Source: Pelecanus crispus (lineage: Eukaryota > Chordata > Aves > Pelecaniformes > Pelecanidae). From it: a DNA stretch of 64,000 nt. The stretch spans positions 1,002,001 through 1,066,000 of the forward strand of contig NC_134649.1 of assembly GCF_030463565.1 (NCBI RefSeq), read 5' to 3'. Below, piece by piece: positions 25,901-37,900 of the stretch. The notes below the pieces were generated by a model. The model did not search any database. It was not told where the DNA came from and was given only the letters and a program-made list of their open reading frames with translations. The translations under genes were made by a program, and so were the position numbers. The stretch's first letter is position 1. Each line of letters begins with the position of its first letter.

Positions 25901-28900
25901 AAAAAATTAATAGTGGCAAGAATAGAATGCTTGCTGTATTTGCTGAATACTTAATATCCTGTTTAAAAAAAAAAAAAGGCATTACAATTTCTATCGTCTC
26001 AACCAAAGAGTTATCTGTCCCCATAAAGCTTTCTTAAATCCAGTGTGGAAAAAAATGAGATGTAATAAATAGGAAAATTCAGATTCATATGTCTTGCATC
26101 AAGATTGATCAAGAATTAATCTTCTAATTCTTAGAACATTCTCATTCTTAGAGGGCACAAATCCACTTTTTAAAATATTCATAGAAAATGTATTTGTCTT
26201 TATAATAATTTCTTTTAGTCTCTCTGTTTTGAAAATTGTTTCAGACCCTGTTAATGATGCCAGGAACATTATTTTATCATGAACAGTATCTGTTGGCATG
26301 TCTTCTAGTGGTTGTATGAATAGATAGATTATTCAAACTGACAGAATCAGATTTGAACTGAATGATAGGATAGCCTATAAAATTAAAATATCTTATAATT
26401 ATGCCCCTAGCACACAATTTTAAGTGATTTTTTTCAAAAACTGCAAGAATAACGAAATGTATAATTCATTCTAAGAATTCTTCTTCAATCTTGACAGCAG
26501 TTGCACAAAAATAAATTTTTCAGACTAAATAAAGCTACCTTAAAATGAGCATAAAAATCCAGCAAATGACTTCTATTTTCAGCATTCTTTTCAGTCTTTT
26601 CTTTCTTTTATACCATCTTTTATTTTTTTAATAGGATGAAACATTAGTGCACTGTAGTCTAAATGAATTAGAAGATGCTGCACTCACTTTTCCAGTTCTT
26701 TTTCAAGATGTCATTTACCAGGTAATTAGCGTGCGTAGAAAAATAAGTGCTTTTTTATTTTGTTTAACGTATGAATTCTTGCTGCGTGTATTTGTTACCA
26801 TCTTGTTTAAAGAGAGATAAGTAACTGTCTGGCATTTAACAGCTGTCTGGGTTATAAACCGCAGGTGTCAAATTTTGCGAGGTGGATTATCCTGTATTAG
26901 AAATCCCGTGGAGCACGGTTTATTGCCGCCGCAACGTGGTAACATCGGTCACTGATTCCGGTTGTAAACATTCATTGCTGAGAGCGCGCAAACGATCTCT
27001 GCAGCAGCAGTCTGCAGCAGCAGCATTTCTCCTTGCCGGCAGGTGGAGGCAGGAACACTCAAAGTTTTAGCCAGTGTCATTTCCCCGCGACAGCGTCTCA
27101 CGGACTGTTAACCCTCTTCCCTTGGTAGGGAAAACCAATGCACATTGCTCCATCGTTTCTTTCTATGTAGAAGACATCTTCAGAGCCTGATGTTAACTAG
27201 CTTCTGCCTCGGTCGCTAGTCTCGCTGTAGACTTTGCCGGTGCCGGTTCTACCTCTTTACTCCCAGAGAGTCTGCTGGGTACTTAGAGTGATTTTTGATT
27301 GTCTTGTGGAGACTGCTAGATTTAGGTTTTTGTTCTGCTTTAGGAGCTATTGTTAGCTGTGTGTGTTTTCCGTTGACGTGCCGTAGAGGAATGAGCATGG
27401 GAAGGAGGAACTCTCTTCCAGCAACTGCCAAAGATGCTGCACTGACCCAGGCTGTTGTTCTCAGGTCCTTTTGTGTGATGTACCTGGGAGTAGCAACAGC
27501 TTCCCCACCATGTAGTTCGCACGATATTGGACCCCACTGTAGTATCTTTGGAGAATGAGCCAGTCATCAGGCACCTTAAAAGGACACTTGTCCAGGTATT
27601 TTTCCTGATTTTAAAAATGTTTTTCTTCGCTGTTTCATATTAAAACCCTTGGAATCTGAAAAGCTGACATAATTTTTAAACATGGGTTTATCTTATCTCT
27701 TATTTGGTGACGGCCATGCACAGTTTCCTCCAGGCTGAACTTGGAATGAGCTTTAGAATTAGTTCTTTGGAGGTTCTTGACACTGCTAACAGAATCAGGA
27801 AGACTAAAGCTTCATTTTTTTTCCTTCCTTCTCTTAAGAGACGTCAGTATGATTTGAGTATTTCCTGTCTATAACTGTGGTCCTTCTAGTGATTGTATGT
27901 TTATGCCGAGATCTAACCGCGATTTTGCCTTTAGGAAATTGAAGTCAATGGAAAGAGTGACTTACAGTATTTCTAAAGCTTTATTTAACGGCATTGTACA
28001 CAAGGCTGTATAGCCCTCGATACAGCACAGTTACTATGTGGGTCCTGGGTAAGTTTTCTCTTAGCTCTCTCTAGAGTCTGGCCTGGATTTGCCAAGGAAC
28101 AATAGCTTCTTGAGAAACTTGGCCACTGTCTTTGAGCACACTCTCCTGATCACTATATGCTGTTTTGCTGGTTTTTACATCACATTAGACAGTGACAAAA
28201 CAGTCATCTCTTACTAAGTAGCAGGTAGTAAGCAAGAGAAATATTTTAAGGATTACAATTAAGTTCATGTTAACTAGGGTATAACATACAAAAAGACAAA
28301 TAATCTCCTGTGATAAAAGTTGAAAAGAAGTTTGTTGGTATTTCATACCCTTCTTAGCCTTTTTAGTCAATGATTAGCTATTTATCAGCGTTTAAAATGT
28401 ACTTTTTTGCTTATCAATTTGACCATCACCTCTGGTATAATCCTGTATTAATTTCACATCTCCATATTTCATTTTGAAAATCATTTCAGCTGGCAACAGA
28501 GAAGCAGACACTAGGCTGGCTGAGCAAAGTAGAAGGCAGCAAGTTACTATATATAAAGCATTGCATAATATAGCCCACTGAAAACAATGCTAGATGTGAA
28601 GGAGACATTTCTGAGGATGTTTTCCATTAGTATCAAAATACGTACTACTTTGATGTAGGTTTTCCAGAAATATTAGACAATTATCTATTAATTATTTCTT
28701 AAGAAAGAGTAGAACCTAGCTTGGTGCTCATTTTGCTACTGAATATCTTATCTTTCTCACATTAAGTCTGACTAATACTGCAAATGTGAGCCTGGGCTCA
28801 TAGCATTTCAATTTTCTTACCCATCTGAATGCATCAAGCCAGTGCTCTTGCATCAGTAGTGTGATGATAAACCAGGCACTTCTGGAAAAGATGCCACAGA

Positions 28901-31900
28901 GCTGGCCGTTGTAGGGTACTACAATAGTAGGAATTAGATTGACTTGGGTTCTAGAAGGTCTGCTATAAAATACAGCCAAATTCCATTGGCCTGCGAGTCA
29001 AGCACAAGTTTCACATCCAGGAACTCGGCTCTGTTGTTGCTTGTTTCAGTGATTGTAAGTGATGGTCTGTTTTTAAAGACAGGTTTCTAAAAATATGGGC
29101 TTGTTTGCCTCTAAGTTATTTCTCACAACTTACCCGGAGTTATGCGGAAGAGAAGAACTATTTAATGTCTTGAGTATAGAGCAGTGTTCTGCAAACTTAA
29201 AAATTAACATGTGATTCCAGCGCTGACACAGAGGGTTTTTTTGAACCTTGGATGAGTCGCTTACTGATTTCTGTTTAAAAATAAAAAATAAAAAAGTAAT
29301 CTGTGAAATGGGTACAGTTGGGCTTACTTACATCAGGCTTTTGAGATAGTGAATTTGTTTGTGTTTTCTTGGTTGAAAAAATCTCTGCCAGTGTTTCAGT
29401 TCTGGACTTAGTAAAAACACAGTCTTTGCAAAACTGAAGTTGTCTTAAATGCTTTATGTGTTAAGTGCTATCTTACATCTGACTGGAAAACATAAATGTT
29501 CAGCTCTTCAGCTGTAGACTTTAGACTTTGTACTCTTCATATTACTTTACATAATAAGATAAGCAGCTTATCTTACGAAGAAATTTATCGTTTTTTTCTT
29601 GGTAAAGAGGTTTTGTTTCTGTTGCTGGCTTCGAGTCCCAGACATGAGATCATCTCACCCTCTGTCCCACTCCAGGGGTACCTTCTGTGCATTAGCAGGT
29701 CAGAGTCAAAAGGCAGATGTTTTCACTCAGTCCTTCAGCTGAAATGCATCTTTACTGATCTATCACAGAATCATTCCCTTTGATCTTTGTGATTCTTGAA
29801 AGATGTTCTGGAACTCCATAGGTCAGTTGTAGGTTATTGAATATAGTGTTACATGTATTCCATCTCGCTGTCGCCAACGACTTAGGTGCTTTACTTTGTT
29901 ACTGCAGTAGAATGAGGCAAATAATGCTTGTGAATTCTGGCTCTCCCTTCTAATGAACTCCACTCCGTCCCAGAAATAACAGAAGAGCCATCAAGCTTTG
30001 GATCTGAAAGCCAGGAAGCTTTAGTGTATCTTGGGCAGCATCCACAAAGAAATCCGGTCTTAGGTTGGGAAGACTTAATTTTAGTTCACTAGAACCTCTA
30101 GAATTGCCCCTTGAAGAGCCGTGGCCGGCTACGCTTCAGGCAGTTCTGTCTGGTTACGAGATGGTCTTCGTCTTGAGTCACTTAAGGCACGGTCCAGTCG
30201 GAAATGAGTCGGGCTTGTTTACCTGGCAAGTCCAGCCTGCTGCCAGGCCTGGAGCAAGACCAGCTCCGAGCAGCCCGCGTGTCTCGTGCAGCCTGAACTA
30301 AGGCCGTCTGCATGCGCCATCTGTCCTTGCTGCAGACCGTGTCAAGGCTGTTGCAGGGAAGGCTGGGAGCAGTCAGCTTGGCCTGGTGTTGGTGTCTGGC
30401 ATGCCCCAAGGTTGGGTGGGGTACGTGGACGCAGCTGGGCCAGACAGGGGGGTCTTGCCATGCTGCAGAGTGCTCGTCTTGGAAGCGCAGCGGGTAAGTG
30501 CAGCTTCACATGGGCAAGTCAACTAACCTCTCTGGTTTTCACCTTGTAAGATGATGGTAGAATCATCAGGTATAGAGATATGTGACAGGTATATTGAAAT
30601 TCGTTATTGTAATTTCAGAGATTTTGACACCAAGTGGAACACATGTCTTTTGTTGGGGTTTTTTAATGCATGAAAGAAATGATGTTTCCTTCCAATTCCT
30701 CCTTCGAAGAACTAAAGTCCTGTGTATTTTGAACAAGGAAGACATTGAATGACAATTCTGATTTTGCACATTTAGATTTTGTTGCCATTGAAATGATGGG
30801 ATGTGATGATCATTTTTGGGGAAAAAAACCCCAACCAACAAACAATAAAAACCCCACCAAAAACCTTTGAGGGGGCTTTTCATGTGTGTTATGCATTTAT
30901 GAGTATAAGTCACTTTGAAGTAGATTATATCATCTAACTCTGTTGACAAACTTTCAGTCATTAAAAATTGCAAAAATTATTATTAGACCTCTACGTGTAT
31001 TTTCAAAAATTATCTTTCACGTTAGATCTACTCCTCGGAATGATGCATGTGTTTTGTTCTGCTTTGGTTACCCAGAGTTCTGTGTCAGCTCATCATAGCT
31101 GGGTGTAATGATGTGGTTGCCTTATGTTGTGCCAGAGTGTCACAAGCCAGTAAGAACAGACCAGTGAATCTGCCACCGATGTCATTGTTAAATTATATGT
31201 GTGTGTGCAAGCTGTGATTAGAAATACATATCCTACAAAGAAATTCTTTTCCGTGGATTTCTTGTTTGCATTCACATGTGAATTTAGAGAAGGATATTAA
31301 GATAGATACACACTTAGAACTGCATGGCAGTGATCTAAAAGAGAACACATTACAAAGAGGCTGCAATTATCCACAGGCTAAGCAAACTAAAAAATAAACC
31401 AGAAAGAGTGCGCACACATGAGGAACCCAAGCAGCCATAACTGTTCTCTTATCTAACTGAATGATTTTTAAAATTCTTTTAACTGGCCATTGTGACCAAT
31501 ATAATTCAATGCAGATTTAAAAGGAGCAATAAATTATATAGAAAATATTTTTATTTATATCAGCAGCAGTTGAAGTATCAACAGATACCTTAGCTTACTG
31601 CTTTGTTTGCCAGGGGAGTTTGTAGAAGAGATGTTGAGGAGACTGTTTCTGAAATGACATCTGTGCTTCTTCCGTAACAGAGAATAGGCTTGTTGATTTG
31701 GAATCAAGTTCTTGAAGAAACCTTAGAATGAAATATCATCCTCTTTACCTCCCATTATTAGCAACTGTTACCTCGTGTGCAGTGAAAATGTTAATATCCT
31801 TTCTGTGACTTACTTTTTAGTTTTGAAGAGAAAGATTTAGGTCACAGTAAAGTAAATATTCACTCAGGAAAAATGACATGACGGAATAATCCTTTTGGCA

Positions 31901-34900
31901 TTTGCAAAGAAAAACTTACCTTCCGTTAAGCTCTGGGATACCACTAGGGCAGTTGCTGGCTGCATTATACGCTCGCTAGGTACGGAGCAAACGTTGAGAG
32001 TGAACAATTTGCACTGAATTTCCAATCACAGACAACTTGAACGTTATTTAGGGTCTGGTCACCTGGAGACTCTGAGTTAATTCATTATGTTTTCTTGTGG
32101 TAGGGTAAACACGTCGTCTAGTCTTTGAGCAAAACTTCACTACCTTATTATGGCAAGATGAGGCGTCATTTTCACAAAGATTTTAGTGCCATTGGGAGAT
32201 GTAGTGTGAAGACACACTTGTTGGTTTTTCAGTAGTTATCTTGGCTAAATGCAGCCCAGAAACCTGTCAAGCACAGGCTGTGGTCTCTCCAAACTGTTCT
32301 TGATAGCCCATTGAGGGATCCTTTTTTACTGCCCCCAGATGTGGGTTTGCCAGATGAGAGGGAGAGCAGACACTGTCTGCAGAGTCAACAGCTGTATCTT
32401 CACACACTAGAAGCAGAGGTCCTGTTACCAGGCCTGACAAGATTGTCTGCTTTTGACGATTGCTTCTAGTCTAGAAAAAGAAGGAAAACCTAAGTGCTAC
32501 TGCAGTAACTGGTCACTCTGCAAACTTAAGTCAGAACTTCAGATACTTTAAGAAACAAACAAATAAAAGCCTTACCAAATTTTCAGCTAAATAATGAAAT
32601 TCACATTGGTTTAGAAATATGTGCTTCCTTTAAAGCACTAAGATCTATTGCAGCATGTGCTAACAATATGAAGTTTTGTATTCGCTTAAACTGTTCCCCT
32701 TTTCTTCCCCTCTGGTCACCTGGTGGTGTCCACATATAGAATCATCGAATCGTTTAGGTTGGAAAAGACCTTTAAGATCATCCAGTCCAACCAAATTAGA
32801 TACGATTCAGTTCAAGTAATATAAATCCCTTGTGAAGATTTACTGTGAGTTGAAGGTAAATTTAAGCCTATTCCTAACTGGCTGTCAAAAAAAATCGATA
32901 AAGCTGAAATTACCTTGGCTGAAATGAAAAGAAGTTCAGTACACTCCCTTCCCTTTCTGGATATTTTAGTAACTCTTTCCTCAAAACTGTAATTCTCTGT
33001 GGGGGCAATCTCTGAACCAAAAGGAAAGGTAAGCAGAGCATAACGCTGTCATTTTCACCCCTTAGCATGTGTCATCCCCGTTGGTTTTGGTCAAGTCCAG
33101 ATCTGTGCCAAACACCGCAGCAGGCCATCATTCAAACGTAAATTTGAATGTAGGACCACAGGAATAGGATAGTGCTTGATACATGCCCTCACATCTGCCA
33201 CGGTGCTGGGCCATTGCCCAGCAGCTACAGATTTATACAGGTGCCGCCACGTGAGCTCAAGCCTGTATTTTGAGTTAAATCAGAGAGGTGCAGAAGTCTC
33301 CCAACTTGGTATCTCTTCTTGCGAGTCTGCAATTTTGTACAGGGAATAATTTATGTATGTGTGCAGTTCTGTGCCAATGGAATTTGTATTTATGAAAATT
33401 TGGAAACAGCTGAAGCTTTTTTTTTTCTTTCTTTTTTTTTTTTTAAATCACTTCTGACACCTCTGTATTCAATGTGTAATTTTTAGTGGAAGAAGGTTAT
33501 TAAGAAGATTAGTTTATGTGCTCGCACATATTATCTAGTAATTGAACTGATGCTGCCCAGCTGGTGAAAGCTGATTCAAAATGTTCAGTCAAAGCACCAG
33601 GTTTCGTTTTTTCTTTAGAGATTGTCCAACTTTTCTGTTTTAATTGGAATTATTTCTAATTCCATCAAATTTTCCAGTAAAATTGTTAAGCCTAATTTTA
33701 TCATCTTACGCTTTCACTTATAGCTGCTTAGGCTGCAAGCCAATTGACTCTTGTTTTAATTGAGTTGTTATTCTGTAGGAAGTTAATATTTGCTGTTTAC
33801 TGTATTCATAATGCTCATTTTGACCTAATCCTTACAAACTGATACTTAGTAGTGCAGGTGATAACTGAAGTGTTTTGAATCTTTAATAAAGTCCATCTCT
33901 GCTTCAGGTTTATGTCCGGTTAAGGCCATTCTTCCGAGAATTCCTGGAACGTATGTCTCAGATTTATGAGGTAAATCAATTAAGACATTACCTTTGAATT
34001 TAATTTTTAAATTATATTTGCATACTTATATCTAAAATAATTACTTTTCCCCCTTTAATCCATAGATCATTCTTTTTACTGCTTCTAAGAAGGTGTATGC
34101 AGACAAGTTATTGAACATACTAGACCCTAAAAAGCAACTGGTCAGGTAAAAATAGAAAATTGTGTACATACCTGTTGTAAGCAAGCTAACTACTGTTTCC
34201 TAACAAATGTGATGAAGAAAGTGATTATGACATGTTTGTTACTGCAGCGCGTCTCACTAAACTGATTCTTTGTGGTTTTGTCGGGTCTAAGAGTGAGGGA
34301 AAGATGAAACAAAGTGATTGAACTATTGCCTTGGTGATAAGATAAACCCAGGCAGCTGTGCGTTGCCCTCTGTGGCCAAAAACCGTAGTATTCGTTCTCT
34401 GTGGCGCGTTAGGCTTGCTCACGGAACATGACCTCTTGGGTATCAAAACCATGTTTGAGCTGCTTTGGAATACACATTACGAGTAAAGAAAATGAACTGA
34501 GTATGAAATTACTTTTAAGCTATTCAAACTTGATGTATTATTTATAAATTACGAATTCTGTCATTATCTTTACAATTGCAATGTTTTTATTTCTTACTCA
34601 ATCACAAAGTAATTTGTTTGTGGGCTTTGTGTTAGAGTTGTTTTGGGTTTTCATTTCTTTTCTCAATACTGAGCTTTGTTTGGAAGTGATAGGCATTTCT
34701 GAAGAACAGTTCCTTAAGGCATAAAGAAATTCTGCCAGATGAGATTCTTTCTGTTATCCTCATCTGGAAGGGGGACTGTTACGTGGGAAAGTTGAAACCA
34801 CAGAGGGGTCGTCTTGGGGATTCACCCTACCGAGGGTATCCCAAATAAGGGAAGAACTCTACTTGATTGGAGTCAGAACTGGATAAATTCTGTACCTGGG

Positions 34901-37900
34901 ACATCATTGGCAAAGCTCTTCTCTGCATCATTTCATCGTAAAGTTCTTCAGCGAAAACTTGATTTTGTTTACAAGCATAATAAAATTTCCATTTGGACTG
35001 AGACAGCGGTTGCATCCATTGTTTTCACTTGGCACACCGCAACTCATTTTCCTTAAGAGCGTGAAGATAAACTGTTCACTAGTTTTAATCCAGGAACAGT
35101 CATCTTACTGCTTGTTTTTATGTGGCACGCACAACAGAATCCTAGTTTGGTTTTGGTAAACTTACTTGCTGCTGCGTTTGGAACGGGCAAACAAAACTAG
35201 ACTTTTGGAGACTTTCAGTCATTGGAGTATCTGAGCCTAGCTGAATCACGCATCAGACGGGAGGTATGAACAGCCAAGATACTTGCACTTACAGAAGATG
35301 AGTCTAAGTGTGCATCCGTAGCATTAAAAATCTTTCTCCAAGAACCTAACACGTATGATTCAGGACTGCAGTTTTAACTGCGTTAGGAACAGGAAAAAGA
35401 TAATAAAATATAGTGCCAAACAGTATTCTAAGAATTTGCAGAAAGATTCATGTGATGCATGAATTTAGCTGTGATTCATGTGCCACTGAGAAGCTGACAT
35501 CAAGGCATGATTAGTTTTGACATTAGCCTAAAGGTAGACTTGTCAGGCACTCCACACGTGTGACTCAGAATCTATATATAAGTCATTCGCTGCCGAGGCA
35601 TCAGCTTGTTTTCCTCCATAGCAACATTAGGAACACAACCCGTTTATGAAATTAAGCACACTGTGTACAGCTTCTAAAAAACTTCATTTAAAAATGCAAG
35701 CAGCCTTAAGGAAACTGCGTTGTGATACAACTGTGTAAAACCCAAAATCTGTCTAGATGACAGTTTATTTTTAAACTATAATTACGTTGACATTCCATGA
35801 AATTTCAGGTTTATTCCTGTTTTTTTTTTTTTTTAATCTGAGTCCTTTTAGTCTGTCCATCCATTCACTATGTATTTCTTCTGTAATAAATTAAAAGGGA
35901 GTAGACTAATTGGAAAGGAAGAAGTTGATGGAATGTTTTGGCCCCGAGGCTTTTTTTCAAGCTCTAATAACTGAAATAGGTTAATTGCGAACAGAGGTAA
36001 CATCAAAAAGAAAACATTTCTTCTGATACTTTGTGTTCTAGCATGCAGCGGCATAGGGAGGCCGTGTACCGTAACAGTTGGAACAGAATAAAGGGATAAT
36101 AAAACCCAGTAAATTGGTTCCTGTGCAGAACTAATCTCTGGTTTTGGGGCCTTGCAAAATCATTTGAGAATTTGGGGTGCCTGTGTCGGTCCAGCTGCAG
36201 AAATGGTTAGGAAGCAAGACCCTGCTGAGAAATATTTGTTACATCTGAGTTGAGCTTTTCTGTTTAAATATAAACAACCGCCTGCAGAACTAGGTTAATA
36301 GAAAATCACCTTGACTTGTAATTTTACTGGTAAAAAGCTCACAAGAGAATGGAAAAAAGGGAACAGTTCTTTAAAAGAAGCTAAGTAGATCAAAAGAGAA
36401 AAAAATTGGATACCATTTGGCAAAGTTAACTCTTCTTTTCCCCTGTGGTAGTGTAGACATTGCAATTTGTCTTATTAATTGGTATTTTACTTTAATCGCA
36501 GGCATCGACTTTTCCGTGAGCATTGTGTTTGTGTACAAGGAAATTACATAAAGGATTTAAACATTCTTGGTAGAGATCTTTCAAAAACGATCATAATTGA
36601 CAATTCACCGCAAGCCTTTGCTTATCAGGTAAGGATGCTGCTGTCGGCAGACTTTGCAGGTACGGCAAAAAACTTCCTGAAGGAAGACGGTGGAACACTA
36701 CATCTTGATTTAACTTCTTATTTACGTTTGGCGATTAAGTTTGTATTTAAGTTTACAAAACAAACTGTAACAAATCACTCAGGTTTGCTTGCTTTTCTCT
36801 TTATTTTTGTGAAGAGCTGATCAAGTGCAAACTAAGTGACGACTTCTGTGAACAGACTATGTAACCACTCAGTTTATTTCTCATTCAGCTTTTCTGAGGA
36901 AACCACCAGTCTGCTAAGTCTGCCGCTTGGACTCTCACTGTGGATTTAGTTTTTTAATGCTCGTGAAATGCTTAAGAACAAATCACTGGTTGAAATGACA
37001 CACAGCTGTGAAAACTGCTTATGCTTAAATGTTGTAAAGTTATACCCCGTGATTTAGATTTTCCCAGAAGCGTGGTATGTAACTCTTCGGTTAGTCCTAT
37101 GATACAGGTACAGAAGTGCAGTGCGATCTCTGATGTCTCACCTGCATGAAAGGAGCAAAAAACCCCCAAACCTGTTTGACTGAGCCTCATTTGCACAAGC
37201 TGCGTACAGCCCGTATCCACGTGTGCTTTAACATAAAATTTTCTCAAAATACCAACGCTCTTCAGTTCAGCAGAACTTTTAGAGCTAGTTCTATTTCAGC
37301 TTTCATGTGGAAATTTTTGGAGCAATGTATGCAAAGGAAGGAGATATTTTGGAAGTGAATTTTAATACAAACTTTAGAGGAAAAATACATATTAATAAAC
37401 TCTAGCTTGGAAACGTTTTTCCCCAAAATGCTGTCTCACAAGTCATATTTTTAGACAAATTAAGTATAAATCATGTGTTGATTATCTTTTTTTTTTTTTT
37501 TTTGTGACTTTAGCTTTCAAATGGAATTCCTATAGAAAGCTGGTTCATGGATAAAAATGACAACGAACTCCTAAAATTGATTCCATTTCTGGAGAAACTT
37601 GTAGAGCTGGTAAGTGTTTCCTTTGTTTGGCTCTTCCCCACCCCCCCCGCCCCAAAATGTTAGTTAGCTCTTTGAAGTATTTTCACATATTTTAAGGTTT
37701 TTTGAGTCACTGAGACTTAGACTGCTAAAAGTCATGTACGTCTCTCTTTGAAAAGGATACTCTGGGCAGTAATTCAAGTATGCATTAGGACTTCTTTACA
37801 CAGTAAAAGACAATGTCATTATTTCTAACTGTGCTTTTAATCAAGAAATGGAGAATTGTAACATCATTTATACTGAAATTGAGAATCTGTAGGCATTTAG

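Noticed and set aside
26880-27560. G+C-richer patch with several short ORFs in CTDSPL2 intron 8, considered as an internal promoter or exon
   Set aside because: CpG density is much lower than at the EIF3J island and no frame joins the flanking coding exons.
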